From a virus: a stretch of 41,720 nucleotides of DNA. Each line of letters opens with the position of its first letter. The stretch's first letter is position 1. The notes beneath the pieces were generated by a model, which worked only from the letters and a program-made list of their open reading frames with translations, did no database searches and had not been told where the DNA came from. Shown here piece by piece: positions 1 to 8,103 of this stretch. The stretch covers positions 1 through 41,720 of the IMG/VR virus record IMGVR_UViG_3300010208_000015. One strand, given 5' to 3'. Made by a program: the position numbers and the translations under genes.

Positions 1-136
1 TTGCATCAGTACCAATTCCCGAGAGCAATCTTCTCATAATTGTTTTCTGTCTTGCACCTAAATCATTTAGCATATTTAGAGGGTCTGTTATATCTGATTC
101 TATTGAAAAAAAATCTGTATTTGATTTCTGTCTCAT
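1..136 (-). CDS. Partial phage late gene, probably head-tail joining (N-terminal 45 residues)
   Basis: An open frame starts with ATG at 136 and runs off the left edge, so only 45 codons are visible. It begins MRQKSNTDFFSIES and contains a basic helical stretch (ARQKTIMRRLL). The start lies one base after the stop of the gp6-like gene, with AAGG a few bases upstream, so the two are translationally coupled. I do not recognise the family from this fragment. In HK97-type late operons this position after the gp6 connector is normally held by a head-closure or gp10-type tail-joining protein, which is an inference from position only. Confidence 0.6.
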   Translation of the reverse strand, partial: MRQKSNTDFFSIESDITDPLNMLNDLGARQKTIMRRLLSGIGTDA

Positions 137-137
137 A

Positions 138-683
138 TTAAAACCTTACAATTCTTAATATATCCAAAGGCTGCAAGTATTTTCTATAATTACTATAGTT
201 AATAAAAGTTCTACTATTATCTGAAAAACTCTTACCAGTTAAACCAATATTACCATTTGTTTCAGAGAGCATTAGTGTTGCTATTCTTAAAATTGAAAGT
301 TTAATTACACTTGGCATGTTATTATCATTCCATCCCGCTTTAAAACTTAATAAAATATTATCAACACCTTTTTTAAAAGGCATTTTATAATCATTGAAAT
401 AGATATAATCATCATTATAATTAAATTCATTTGTATCAAAAGTTGAATCATTAATAGAAACTGAATAAAGGGAAGTGATAGGACGAGAGGGTAAATATAA
501 TCTCTTTTTATCGTTTCCTGAAATTAATACATCAACATACTCTTGCTCTGTTGGATCAAAACCAAGATAGCCTTTTATTACTTCTTCAGCAGAAGATATA
601 AAAGATTCTTTTAAAAGAATAGCTGATTCATTATCTTCATAATTTCCAGTATAGGAATTAAATAAATCTAAACTTACTATCAT
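138..683 (-). CDS. Phage head-tail connector protein, gp6-like
   Basis: This 181-residue protein resembles the gp6-like head-tail connector (adaptor) family, which forms a ring under the portal and joins the head to the tail. The supporting features are an N-terminal helical part with a YLGFDP segment, a middle LPSRPITSLYSV segment typical of the family, and a C-terminal helical region. Length and position (after capsid and head-fibre genes) are as expected. The start at 683 is preceded by GGGGTG, which lies directly downstream of an intrinsic terminator (697-725), so the gene depends on read-through or on a promoter I cannot see. Its stop is one base from the next gene's start. Confidence 0.75.
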   Translation of the reverse strand: MIVSLDLFNSYTGNYEDNESAILLKESFISSAEEVIKGYLGFDPTEQEYVDVLISGNDKKRLYLPSRPITSLYSVSINDSTFDTNEFNYNDDYIYFNDYKMPFKKGVDNILLSFKAGWNDNNMPSVIKLSILRIATLMLSETNGNIGLTGKSFSDNSRTFINYSNYRKYLQPLDILRIVRF

Positions 684-696
684 CTTAACACCCCAT

Positions 697-725
697 AAAA
701 AAACACCTTAGATTTCTCTAAAGTG
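697..725 (-). terminator. Intrinsic terminator inside the late operon, before the gp6-like gene
   Basis: Read on the minus strand, a 9-bp stem (arms 717-725 and 704-712, one G-T wobble) closes a GAAA tetraloop and is followed directly by seven T. This is a textbook intrinsic terminator. It separates capsid and head fibre from the connector genes, yet no new promoter is obvious after it, so it probably reduces rather than ends late transcription. Confidence 0.8.
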
Positions 726-735
726 CTTAAAATAA

Positions 736-978
736 CTATACTTTTAGCAATCCAACTTCTCTTAATTTAGAAAGAAGTAAGTTAAAATCATTTTTTAAAG
801 CTTTTACAGTTTCAGCAGTACTATCTTCAAGATTATCTATTTCTTTAAAAGTTGAAAGGCCCTTAATATTTGAACCTTCTTCAATTATTATATTTGCAGT
901 GGAGGTGATTTTTACATCACCCCCAAGAACAATAGTATCTCCACCATCTTCTTTATAATTTTTTGAATTATTCATCAA
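736..978 (-). CDS. Head fibre-like protein
   Basis: This 80-residue protein follows the capsid gene. The N-terminal part (GGDTIVLGGDVKITSTANII) looks like short beta repeats. The C-terminal helix (STAETVKALKNDFNLLLSKL) strongly resembles the conserved tail of the phage head fibre family, where a short coiled coil lets fibres trimerise on the capsid surface. It begins with two Met codons; AAGGA lies about seven bases upstream of the first. It sits 10 bp after the capsid stop and is followed by the intrinsic terminator at 697-725, so capsid and fibre end one expression unit. The function is inferred from the C-terminal resemblance. Confidence 0.65.
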   Translation of the reverse strand: MMNNSKNYKEDGGDTIVLGGDVKITSTANIIIEEGSNIKGLSTFKEIDNLEDSTAETVKALKNDFNLLLSKLREVGLLKV

Positions 979-988
979 ATTATCCTTA

Positions 989-2197
989 CTAAGCTACTTT
1001 TTGTTGAAGTACTTTAACTGCTTCTGGAAGAATTAGTTTTCCATCTACTCTTTGAGAACCTAAGAAACCAACCTGACCACTTGGTGCATATAATTCACCT
1101 AAGCGTTTAAAGACTCTACCTTGTCTATCAGCAATCCAATAATATGAGAAGTCCCCAAATACAACACTCTTATTTCCAGCGGTTAATTCAGGCATAAAAG
1201 AAGAGGTTTGAACAGGTCTATTTAAAATACTGTCAGGGGTTCCTGCAGTTACTGATGGCTGCCAAATGTACTGACCATTTCCATCTTTTAATTTTCTTAA
1301 AGCTTTTATAGTTGTATCATTTACAATCCAAGTTGCATTCTTTCTATATGGTGATTTTAAGGAATAATATAAATCTATAATTTCATCAAATTTAATACCT
1401 GAATCCAAAGAGGATGTTACTCCAATTTGAGCACCCCCAGTTGTTGCTAAAATCCCTAATGGTTTTCCACTTCCATCCCCAATGAAGAAAGCTTCTTCTT
1501 CCTTTGATCCAATTCTTCTTCCAAATTCTTTTGCAATATATCCCTCTAAATCAAATATATTATCATTGATCAATTCTTCAGATACTTTAATCATTGTACC
1601 AACTTTATGAGCACCAATACTTACTTGACCAAAGGCATCATCACTTTCAGGATAAGCTCCCCCTTCATCAATCCAGGATGCACTACCTTTTGAAGCTACA
1701 ATAGGGATTTTTTTATCACCACTTGCTGTCTTCATTTTATGAGCAATTGTTCTAAAGATATTCTCTTCTTCTAATGCTTCAACAAGCCTTCTCTCAAATT
1801 CATCTGGAACTAAATAACCACCTTCGGTATCAACTCCAATTCTTAGTGCATTTCTAATCTCAGGGGTTACAATGCCATCTCTTGCTCTAATTTGTTTCCA
1901 GAAAGCTGAAGCATATTCACCACTATCTCTTCCCATCTTTTTAGAGTTTTCCATATCACCAGGTTTAGTTGTAATAGGAGAATTGATTGGAGCATTTAAT
2001 TCTCTTTCAATTTTATCTAATCTTTCTTGTCTTTCAATTTCTTTTCCAAGATTTACAATCTCATTTTCCATTCTTTCATAAGTTTGCGTATCTTCACTGG
2101 AAAGCATATTATTTTCATTTCTATGAGAGTCTAAAAACTTTTTAGCTTTCTCCCAAACACCAGCTCTTTGTTCTCTTAATTCATTAGCTTTATTCAT
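989..2197 (-). CDS. Major capsid protein, HK97 family
   Basis: This 402-residue protein builds the icosahedral head. Residues 1 to about 75 are charged and helical (scaffolding delta-domain style), followed by a linker and then the HK97 fold from about residue 115, starting with TEGGYLVPDEFERRLVE and continuing with a region typical of Phage_capsid proteins (GSKEEEAFFIGDGSGKPLGI). The preceding gene is a ClpP-type prohead protease, which would remove the N-terminal segment during maturation; the cleavage site probably lies between residues 75 and 115. AGGAG precedes the ATG at 2197. The gene lies 19 bp after the protease. Confidence 0.93.
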   Translation of the reverse strand: MNKANELREQRAGVWEKAKKFLDSHRNENNMLSSEDTQTYERMENEIVNLGKEIERQERLDKIERELNAPINSPITTKPGDMENSKKMGRDSGEYASAFWKQIRARDGIVTPEIRNALRIGVDTEGGYLVPDEFERRLVEALEEENIFRTIAHKMKTASGDKKIPIVASKGSASWIDEGGAYPESDDAFGQVSIGAHKVGTMIKVSEELINDNIFDLEGYIAKEFGRRIGSKEEEAFFIGDGSGKPLGILATTGGAQIGVTSSLDSGIKFDEIIDLYYSLKSPYRKNATWIVNDTTIKALRKLKDGNGQYIWQPSVTAGTPDSILNRPVQTSSFMPELTAGNKSVVFGDFSYYWIADRQGRVFKRLGELYAPSGQVGFLGSQRVDGKLILPEAVKVLQQKVA

Positions 2198-2216
2198 AAA
2201 TCATATCTCCTATTTA

Positions 2217-2942
2217 TTATGGTTTAATTAAAAATAATCTCTTCTCTAATTCGTTTATTGATACACCTGTTTCAATTTTTTCTTGAGAAGCTTTTTTATA
2301 TTTATTTGTTATTTTGTTTATTAATTTTGATTCAACAGCTTTTCCTGAATAGGAATAACTATCTTCAATATTTGTTTTTTTAGAATCTTCTAATAACCCA
2401 TCTGCAAATCCAAGTTCTATTGCTTTATTTGCATTCATCCACGTTTCACTATCCATCAGCTTACTAAGCTTTGCTCTTGGTTGGTTAGTCTTTAATTCAT
2501 AAGCATTGATTATGCTCTCTTTTACTTGATTAAGCATATCAATAGCTTTTTGCATATCTTCATGATTTCCAAAAGCTACAGTCATTGGGTTATGAATCAT
2601 CATAAGAGCAGTTGGGGCCAATAATACTTTAGTTCCAGCCATTGCAATTACAGATGCAGCAGAAGCAGCTATTCCATCAATCTTTATTGTTATATTAAAT
2701 GGATAATCCATAAGCATTGAATATATTTGACTTGCGGCAATACAATCTCCACCCGGAGAATTTAACCATATAACTAGATCCCCATCCTCAGAAAATAATT
2801 CTTCTTTAAATAGTTTTGGAGTTACATCATCATCAAACCAACTATCCTCAGCAATTGTTCCATTTATTGATAAAACTCTTACTTTATTTTCGTTTTCTAC
2901 TTGGTTTTTCCAAATCCAGAACTTCTTGTTCTTCACTACCAT
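2217..2942 (-). CDS. Prohead protease, ClpP-like (S14 family)
   Basis: This is a head maturation serine protease of about 241 residues. The family signature is visible: the strand-turn NSPGGD, the catalytic Ser in GIAASAASVIAMAG (about residue 94) and the catalytic His in MMIHNPM (about residue 117). I chose the ATG at 2942 because GGAGG lies just upstream (spacing is short, 3 bases; a GTG two codons later is possible). An in-frame ATG at 2975 has only a weak ribosome site. The gene overlaps the 3' end of the portal gene by 59 bp in another frame. The C-terminal Lys-rich tail is typical of phage versions. Confidence 0.9.
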   Translation of the reverse strand: MVVKNKKFWIWKNQVENENKVRVLSINGTIAEDSWFDDDVTPKLFKEELFSEDGDLVIWLNSPGGDCIAASQIYSMLMDYPFNITIKIDGIAASAASVIAMAGTKVLLAPTALMMIHNPMTVAFGNHEDMQKAIDMLNQVKESIINAYELKTNQPRAKLSKLMDSETWMNANKAIELGFADGLLEDSKKTNIEDSYSYSGKAVESKLINKITNKYKKASQEKIETGVSINELEKRLFLIKP

Positions 2943-4197
2943 TATCCTCCGTATTTGTACTTTCTTTATTGGCATATATTCCAGCCATATTTAAAGGAAG
3001 CATATTTCCATTAACGAGATAGAGATTACCTCCATCTTCATCAGATATTTTATTTAAATTTTCTAACTCTCTAATATCATTTGCACTCATCCACCCATTC
3101 TGTCTTGCAGTGGCATACCCATTCATACGGCTTTGATAATCACCTCTTAAGAGACCTTCTACATTGAATTTTATAAAGTATTTTTTCTTATCTTCTTTGT
3201 TAAATAGAATTCTAGATAAAGATTGCTCCCATCTAATTACCCAAGGGTCTAATGTGTATTTAACAAACTCTAAAGATTGCTGCTCAATATTAGAAAAACT
3301 TGATTTCTCTAAATCCCCAACCATATGAGGTGGAACTCTAAATATTCTAGCTATTTCATTTATCTGAAATTTTCTTGTTTCTAAAAATTGAGCCTGCTCA
3401 GGGGAGATTGAGATTGGAGTGTATTTCATACCCTCTTCAAGTACTGCAACTTTTCCAGTATTGGAAGAACCCCCAAATTGTCCTTGCCAGGTTTCTCTAA
3501 CTCTTTTTGGATCTTTTAAAGAACCAGGATGCTCAAGAACTCCACTAGGAGCTGCTCCGTTTGCAAAGAAAGATGCTCCAAATTCTTCACAAGCTATAGC
3601 CATTCCAATAGCATTTTTAGCCATTGCAATTGGAGAATATCCGACCAATCCATCAAAGCCAAGTCCAGGTATATGTAATACTTCACTTGGGTCTAATATT
3701 ACAGTTGAACCCTTTAAAGTATTAGTATCCCCTTCTCTTTTTGTATATTGATAAAAAAGATTTCCAGATTTATCTCTATCAACACTCATTCTATCAGGCA
3801 TTAAGGGATAGAGAGCTATAACGTCCCCCTTACCATTTCTTATTATTTGGGAGTAAGCATTTCCCCATAAAAGTAAATGAGTCATTAAGGTTTCTCTGAA
3901 AATAAAACTTGTCATTTCAGGATTTGGCTCATCATGTAATAAGAAATAAAGAGGATGTTCTACTGCTTTTAATGTGTTATTATTCTCCCCATAGTGATAT
4001 AAATGTAGTGGAAGTCCTGCAATTGCTTCTGATAAAATTCTTACACAAGAATAAACAGCAGTCATTTGCATACTTGTTTTTTCATTTACTGCTTTTCCTG
4101 AAGTAGTTCCTCCAAAAAGGAAATTAAAAGAAGAGCCATTTATACTATTTTTAGGTTTATCTCGTGACTTCTTTTTAAAGTTTGGCAAAAATTGCAT
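2884..4197 (-). CDS. Portal protein, HK97 family
   Basis: This 437-residue protein of the Phage_portal family forms the dodecameric ring through which DNA enters and leaves the head. Typical segments are the N-terminal MQMTAVYSCVRILSEAIAGLPL, split here as MQMTAVYSCVRIL and SEAIAGLPLHLY, the central NPEMTSFIFRETLMTHLLLWG region, and IARIFRVPPHMVGDLE. The C-terminal part is acidic with a basic end (PSRKRK). A strong ribosome site (GGAGTGA) precedes the ATG at 4197. It follows terL by 17 bp and overlaps the protease gene, so terL, portal, protease and capsid form one translational block. Confidence 0.93.
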   Translation of the reverse strand: MQFLPNFKKKSRDKPKNSINGSSFNFLFGGTTSGKAVNEKTSMQMTAVYSCVRILSEAIAGLPLHLYHYGENNNTLKAVEHPLYFLLHDEPNPEMTSFIFRETLMTHLLLWGNAYSQIIRNGKGDVIALYPLMPDRMSVDRDKSGNLFYQYTKREGDTNTLKGSTVILDPSEVLHIPGLGFDGLVGYSPIAMAKNAIGMAIACEEFGASFFANGAAPSGVLEHPGSLKDPKRVRETWQGQFGGSSNTGKVAVLEEGMKYTPISISPEQAQFLETRKFQINEIARIFRVPPHMVGDLEKSSFSNIEQQSLEFVKYTLDPWVIRWEQSLSRILFNKEDKKKYFIKFNVEGLLRGDYQSRMNGYATARQNGWMSANDIRELENLNKISDEDGGNLYLVNGNMLPLNMAGIYANKESTNTEDNGSEEQEVLDLEKPSRKRK

Positions 4198-4214
4198 TAT
4201 ATTTCACTCCAAAT

Positions 4215-5816
4215 TTAGATAAATAAAATACCTCTGCCATCATAAACAGAAGTATTATTTACATTTTCACATCTTATTGCTCTGTCCAGTGCCATTATAG
4301 TTGCAACAGCTCCATCAATCTTTTCAGTTGATTTCTCTTTATCAGGTTTTATATTACCTGCAGGGTCTCTTCTTATAAAAATATTATCCATCATCCATCT
4401 TAAAACAGGATGTTTTCCATGTGCTATTTTTCGCTCTAATACAAGTTTCATTAACTCTTTAGTTGGTGGACTCATATCTTTAAACCCTTGCCCGAAGGGA
4501 ACAACAGTAAAGCCCATGCCCTCTAGGTTTTGAACCATTTGAACAGCACCCCATCTATCGAAGGCTATTTCTTTTATATTATATTTAGTTCCTAATTCTT
4601 CTATGAATTTTTCAATGTATCCATAGTGAACAACATTACCTTCGGTTATTTCTAAATGGCCAGTTTTTAACCAAACATCGTATGGAACATGATCTCGTCT
4701 AACTCTTAAATCAAGACATTCTTCAGGTATCCAAAAATATGGTTTAATTATATATTTATCATCTTCATCAACTGGTGGAAAAACTAAGACAAAAGCTGTT
4801 ATATCAGTTGTTGAAGATAAATCTAATCCTCCATAACAAACTCTACCATTAAGGGAATTATTATCAATTTTAAATCCACATAAATCCCATTTATTCATTG
4901 GCATCCATCTAACAGTTTGTTTTACCCATTGATTCAATCTTAACTGTCTAAAAGAATTCTCTTCACCAGGATTTTGTCTTGCACTATCACATGCAGCTTG
5001 AACCTTATCAAAACCTATTGTTTCTCCAATGGAGGGATTTGCTTTTATCCAAGTTTTTCTTTTAGTCCAATCATCCTCTTCACTTGCTCCATATATTACA
5101 GGATAGAAGGTACTATCTATTTTTCTACCTTCTATCAAATCAATTGCTTTTTGATGTTGCTCATAACATATTGAGTGCGTATCTGTTCCTGCTGTAGTTA
5201 TTAAAAAGAATAAAGGTTGTGTTCTTGCATCGCCTGATCCTTTAGTCATTACATCAAATAGTTTTCTATTAGGTTGAGTATGCAATTCATCAAAAACAAC
5301 CCCATGTACATTAAAGCCATGTTTTGAATAAGCTTCAGCTGATAAAACTTGATAGAAACTATTCGTTGGAAGGTAAATTATTCTCTTGGTAGCTGTTAGT
5401 ATTTTTACTCTTCTACTCAAGGCTGGGCACATTCTAACCATGTCAGCTGCAACTTCAAAAACAATAGATGCTTGCCCTCTATCTGCTGCACATCCATATA
5501 CTTCAGCTCTCTCTTCAAAGTCCCCACAAGTTAATAAAAGTGCAACAGCGGCTGCTAGTTCACTCTTTCCATTCTTCTTTGGAATTTCTATATATGCTGT
5601 ATTAAATTGTCTATATCCATTTGATTTAACAATTCCAAAAAGATCTCTTATTATTTGCTCTTGCCAATCCAATAATTCAAAAGGTTTTCCAGCCCATATC
5701 CCTTTGGTATGACTTAAACAATTTATAAAATTAACTGCATAATCAGCCTTTTCTTTGTCATAAATTGAATCCTTTGCTATAAATTTTGACACTTCATATT
5801 GTTTTAATTTTTTCAT
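4215..5816 (-). CDS. terL: Terminase large subunit (packaging ATPase-nuclease)
   Basis: This 533-residue motor cuts concatemeric DNA and drives it into the prohead. The ATPase has Walker A IPKKNGKS (about residues 78-85), a Walker B/catalytic segment VVFDELHTQ, and a coupling segment LITTAGTD. The C-terminal RNase H-like nuclease shows the acidic positions in GGLDLSSTTD, IAFDRWG and KIDGAVA. The ATG at 5816 gives the normal N terminus (MKKLKQYE). A TTG five codons upstream has a better-placed AGGGG, but that AGGGG lies within the terminator hairpin at 5830-5852. The gene is therefore preceded by a terminator whose stem could also hide its ribosome site. Confidence 0.93.
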   Translation of the reverse strand: MKKLKQYEVSKFIAKDSIYDKEKADYAVNFINCLSHTKGIWAGKPFELLDWQEQIIRDLFGIVKSNGYRQFNTAYIEIPKKNGKSELAAAVALLLTCGDFEERAEVYGCAADRGQASIVFEVAADMVRMCPALSRRVKILTATKRIIYLPTNSFYQVLSAEAYSKHGFNVHGVVFDELHTQPNRKLFDVMTKGSGDARTQPLFFLITTAGTDTHSICYEQHQKAIDLIEGRKIDSTFYPVIYGASEEDDWTKRKTWIKANPSIGETIGFDKVQAACDSARQNPGEENSFRQLRLNQWVKQTVRWMPMNKWDLCGFKIDNNSLNGRVCYGGLDLSSTTDITAFVLVFPPVDEDDKYIIKPYFWIPEECLDLRVRRDHVPYDVWLKTGHLEITEGNVVHYGYIEKFIEELGTKYNIKEIAFDRWGAVQMVQNLEGMGFTVVPFGQGFKDMSPPTKELMKLVLERKIAHGKHPVLRWMMDNIFIRRDPAGNIKPDKEKSTEKIDGAVATIMALDRAIRCENVNNTSVYDGRGILFI

Positions 5817-5829
5817 AATTTTTAGACAC

Positions 5830-5852
5830 AAAAAAAGACCCCTAAGGGTCTT
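5830..5852 (-). terminator. Intrinsic terminator immediately upstream of terL
   Basis: On the minus strand the arms AAGACCC and GGGTCTT form a perfect 7-bp stem with a 4-base loop, followed by a run of seven T. The terL ATG begins about 14 bases after the T run. The 3' arm contains the only Shine-Dalgarno-like AGGGG upstream of terL, so folding could affect both transcription and translation. Confidence 0.8.
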
Positions 5853-5872
5853 AAAAAAATGGAAAACTTGTG

Positions 5873-6055
5873 TTATAGCTTTCCATTTATTATAAAAGTA
5901 AAATACTCTCTTTCATTATCACTATCTTCAATATAATTTTTTAATTCCTTTAAATCTAGTTCTTCTGCAATAAATCTAACATTTTTTAAATCAAACATAT
6001 TAGTTAGACAGGTATCTCGAACTCTTAAAATTTGTTCTTTAATTATCTTAGTCAT
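5873..6055 (-). CDS. DUF5049 small phage protein
   Basis: This 60-residue protein matches the DUF5049 pattern: KEQILRVRDTCLTNMFDLKNV followed by a helix and a C-terminal FTFIINGK. Here the conserved core is ILRVRDTCLTNMFD. The biochemical role of the family is not known. It is regularly found next to DUF4314 and the terminase genes in this phage group, as here, and its start overlaps the DUF4314 stop by a few bases, so the two are translated together. The next feature downstream is the terminator before terL. Confidence 0.8.
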   Translation of the reverse strand: MTKIIKEQILRVRDTCLTNMFDLKNVRFIAEELDLKELKNYIEDSDNEREYFTFIINGKL

Positions 6056-6275
6056 TGCTTACCTTCACAATTCTATCAACTCCGTATACTACTCCAAGTG
6101 TTGAACCTGTCTCCCATTTAACATGTATAGTTCCGGTATCATCAATATGAAAGACTTTACCTAAAGTTCCCTTTTTGGGAGCTTGTAAATCTTCCATACT
6201 AAGCAATTTAACAATAGTCCCTGCAGGATATTGTTTTCTAAGATAATCTAAATGATTTTTAGTAATAGTTCTCAT
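6048..6275 (-). CDS. DUF4314 small phage protein
   Basis: This 75-residue protein fits DUF4314: it starts MRTITKNHLDYLRKQYPAGT and continues with a beta-rich, KOW/SH3-like part (GTLGKVFHIDDTGTIHVKWE, then GVVYGVDRIVKV). I chose the ATG at 6275 because the family begins there and GGAG lies 11 bases upstream; the open frame extends 22 codons further without family similarity. The role is unknown. It pairs with DUF5049 in the terminase neighbourhood. The terminator at 6371-6398 separates it from the cargo gene upstream. Confidence 0.8.
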   Translation of the reverse strand: MRTITKNHLDYLRKQYPAGTIVKLLSMEDLQAPKKGTLGKVFHIDDTGTIHVKWETGSTLGVVYGVDRIVKVSND

Positions 6276-6370
6276 AAAATTATAATCTCCTATACATGTA
6301 TATATCACTCTATAAGGAGATATTAGCAAGTTACTAATCAAACATTTTTTATTTATAATTTTTTAAAAGA

Positions 6371-6398
6371 AAAACTTTCTGTATTAATGCAGAAAGTT
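6371..6398 (-). terminator. Intrinsic terminator after the glycosylase-like cargo gene
   Basis: A perfect 9-bp stem (arms AACTTTCTG and CAGAAAGTT, 8-base loop) is followed on the minus strand by TTTCTTTT. It lies 29 bp past the stop of the gene at 6427-7191 and upstream of DUF4314. A private terminator of this kind is typical of phage moron genes. Confidence 0.7.
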
Positions 6399-6426
6399 TA
6401 TATATAGTAAATTATAATTATTAACT

Positions 6427-7191
6427 TTAAAAATATTTATTTAAAAAGTCCATTAACTCTTCTTTTCCACTAAATGAATTTTTATATCTAGAATAGGCCT
6501 TATACCAACCTCTATAATAAGCTGGATGAGGAGCAAACCCGCTTATAATTTTTTTACTTTTTGTATTTATAAGCAATCTATTATTTTCTAATGACTCTGA
6601 AGTTTCCCAATATTGATTCATAAGCGCATCCCAAGCTTTTATTGAAACTACAAAGATTACATCAGGATCAAGTATTCTTATAAGCTCCTCAAATACCTCA
6701 TATGCAACTTTATCATCTAAATTAGTTCTCTTTAAACTCCCACCTGAAACTTCTGCAGGTCTTTGAAAAAAATTATAAAATGCAAAATATCTAAATAAAT
6801 TATCATTAGGGCCACTATCCAAAGTAATACCAGAATCTCTCATTGCATGATGAATATACCTATAAAATCTATGTCCGCCATCATTCCAATTATTCATTCC
6901 AGTGCTTACAATCTCTGCTGTTTCAGTATAGTCAACCTCAGATTCTTCATCTACTGGAGATAATCCCAAATCGTTAATTGTGGAATTATACCAAATTTCT
7001 GGGTTTTTTTGAATTGTACTACCTTCTGGTAAATAATGACTTTCTCCAATAATTAAAATTTTATTATGGCCTTGCCCATATTGGCTACCCACCCAAGGCA
7101 TCATTTGAGGGTATTTTTTGTAGTGAGGAACTTCATTTAATTGATCTTCAAAACGATTAGAATAATCAATATAATTTCTAATATATGACAT
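6427..7191 (-). CDS. Cargo protein with uracil-DNA-glycosylase-like features
   Basis: A 254-residue protein of uncertain function. An early strand-loop KILIIGESHYLPEG, a mid strand DPDVIFVVSIKAWDAL and a late GFAPHPAYYRG are arranged like the UDG-superfamily fold, where the first loop holds the water-activating residue and the HP segment is the minor-groove loop. It lacks the canonical family 1 GQDPYH motif, so base specificity cannot be stated. It sits between the lysis genes and the packaging genes and has its own downstream terminator and a possible -10 (TATACT, minus strand, 7240-7245), the layout of a moron. It could process modified or damaged DNA of host or rival phages. The UDG link is an inference from motifs. 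Confidence 0.5.
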   Translation of the reverse strand: MSYIRNYIDYSNRFEDQLNEVPHYKKYPQMMPWVGSQYGQGHNKILIIGESHYLPEGSTIQKNPEIWYNSTINDLGLSPVDEESEVDYTETAEIVSTGMNNWNDGGHRFYRYIHHAMRDSGITLDSGPNDNLFRYFAFYNFFQRPAEVSGGSLKRTNLDDKVAYEVFEELIRILDPDVIFVVSIKAWDALMNQYWETSESLENNRLLINTKSKKIISGFAPHPAYYRGWYKAYSRYKNSFSGKEELMDFLNKYF

Positions 7192-7284
7192 AGTATTTCT
7201 CCTTTTTGCTTATTTACATCTGTATAAATAATCTTATTTAGTATACATGAAGATTCCTAACAAATCCATACATTTATTCTTATA

Positions 7285-7647
7285 TTAATTATTTTTAATT
7301 TCCTTCAAAATCACCCCTAATTGTGTATTATAAATTTCCATTTCAAATCTATATAATGGCAACTCATATTCCCCATAATTTAATAACTTATCGACATCCT
7401 CTTCATTTATATAGTATTTATCAGTCTCAAAGTTCCAATTCAACTTAGGAAATGTAGGTATTTCAGGTAAATCTGGAATCATATTTATTAGTATAGGAGT
7501 TGAATCAAAAGACTCTTCAATATTATCAGTTGTCGTGCAGCTTATTAAGCCTATCAAGGCGAGAAGAAGAATCCCCAGATATTGCAGCTTTTTTCTTCTT
7601 AGGTTTTTCTTCCTTTCTAAGCTCTTTAATTTTATTTTGCAATTCAT
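7285..7647 (-). CDS. Rz1-like outer-membrane spanin lipoprotein
   Basis: This 120-residue protein has a very basic N terminus, a hydrophobic segment (LGILLLALIG) and a lipobox ending LISC at about residue 37. The mature part includes a proline-rich stretch (IPDLPEIPTFPKLN), a hallmark of Rz1-type o-spanins. The ATG at 7647 has GAGG six bases upstream. Its first 122 bp overlap the 3' end of the Rz-like gene in another frame, the classic i-spanin/o-spanin arrangement. Spanins fuse inner and outer membranes in the last step of lysis, so this gene is direct evidence for a diderm host. The family was assigned by architecture, since spanin sequences are poorly conserved. Confidence 0.75.
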   Translation of the reverse strand: MNCKIKLKSLERKKNLRRKKLQYLGILLLALIGLISCTTTDNIEESFDSTPILINMIPDLPEIPTFPKLNWNFETDKYYINEEDVDKLLNYGEYELPLYRFEMEIYNTQLGVILKEIKNN

Positions 7648-7798
7648 TTATATCCTCTAACTCTTTATACTTCTCTTTCACTTGCTGTTTTGTTTTATCT
7701 AATTCTTTCTTTTGGACTTTCATTTTATTTGATTGATGTTTTGTAATACCAACTAAACTTAATAAAATTGTTAAAACTATTGTTATGAAAGTATTCAT
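7526..7798 (-). CDS. Rz-like inner-membrane spanin
   Basis: This 90-residue protein has one N-terminal membrane segment (ITIVLTILLSLVGI) and then a long highly charged coiled coil (many K/E/Q heptads, about residues 25-70), the topology of an i-spanin. Its 3' end carries the start of the Rz1-like gene in another frame. The start overlaps the stop of the preceding membrane protein by 4 bp, so it belongs to one translated lysis cassette. In infected cells it would span the periplasm and contact the lipoprotein partner at the outer membrane. Confidence 0.72.
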   Translation of the reverse strand: MNTFITIVLTILLSLVGITKHQSNKMKVQKKELDKTKQQVKEKYKELEDINELQNKIKELRKEEKPKKKKAAISGDSSSRLDRLNKLHDN

Positions 7799-8103
7799 TT
7801 GATTTTCCTTTCAATTATATCCTTTAACAAAGGTTTCCAAATTTTCATACAAGAAGGAAGTTGTAACAAATAGATTAAAACTGTGTATAAAATAATGATA
7901 TAAGGAGTATTGTTAATCTCTTCAAAAATATCACTAATAGAGATTATCTTATAAACAAAAACACTAAATATAATTGATAAAACTAAAGCCAACAACCTTA
8001 TTTCTAACACACCTGATTTATTTTTTCTGATTACTTTTTTATAAAGTTCCATCATAAGTCCTATAAAACCTGCATAAACTAAAATTATTATTACTAGATA
8101 CAT
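7795..8103 (-). CDS. Small integral membrane protein, possible holin
   Basis: This 102-residue protein has three predicted membrane segments (about residues 2-20, 34-55 and 67-85) and a basic C terminus ending KIK. Size, topology and position (just upstream of the spanin genes, overlapping by 4 bp) fit a holin, which would make holes in the inner membrane to release or activate the endolysin. I see no family-specific sequence motif. No endolysin gene is present nearby, so that part of the lysis system must lie outside the visible late region. Confidence 0.5.
   Translation of the reverse strand: MYLVIIILVYAGFIGLMMELYKKVIRKNKSGVLEIRLLALVLSIIFSVFVYKIISISDIFEEINNTPYIIILYTVLIYLLQLPSCMKIWKPLLKDIIERKIK

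Noticed and set aside
2943-2975. Upstream start of the ClpP-like protease at 2975
   Set aside because: It has only a weak ribosome site and lengthens the overlap with the portal gene. GGAGG before 2942 is much better.
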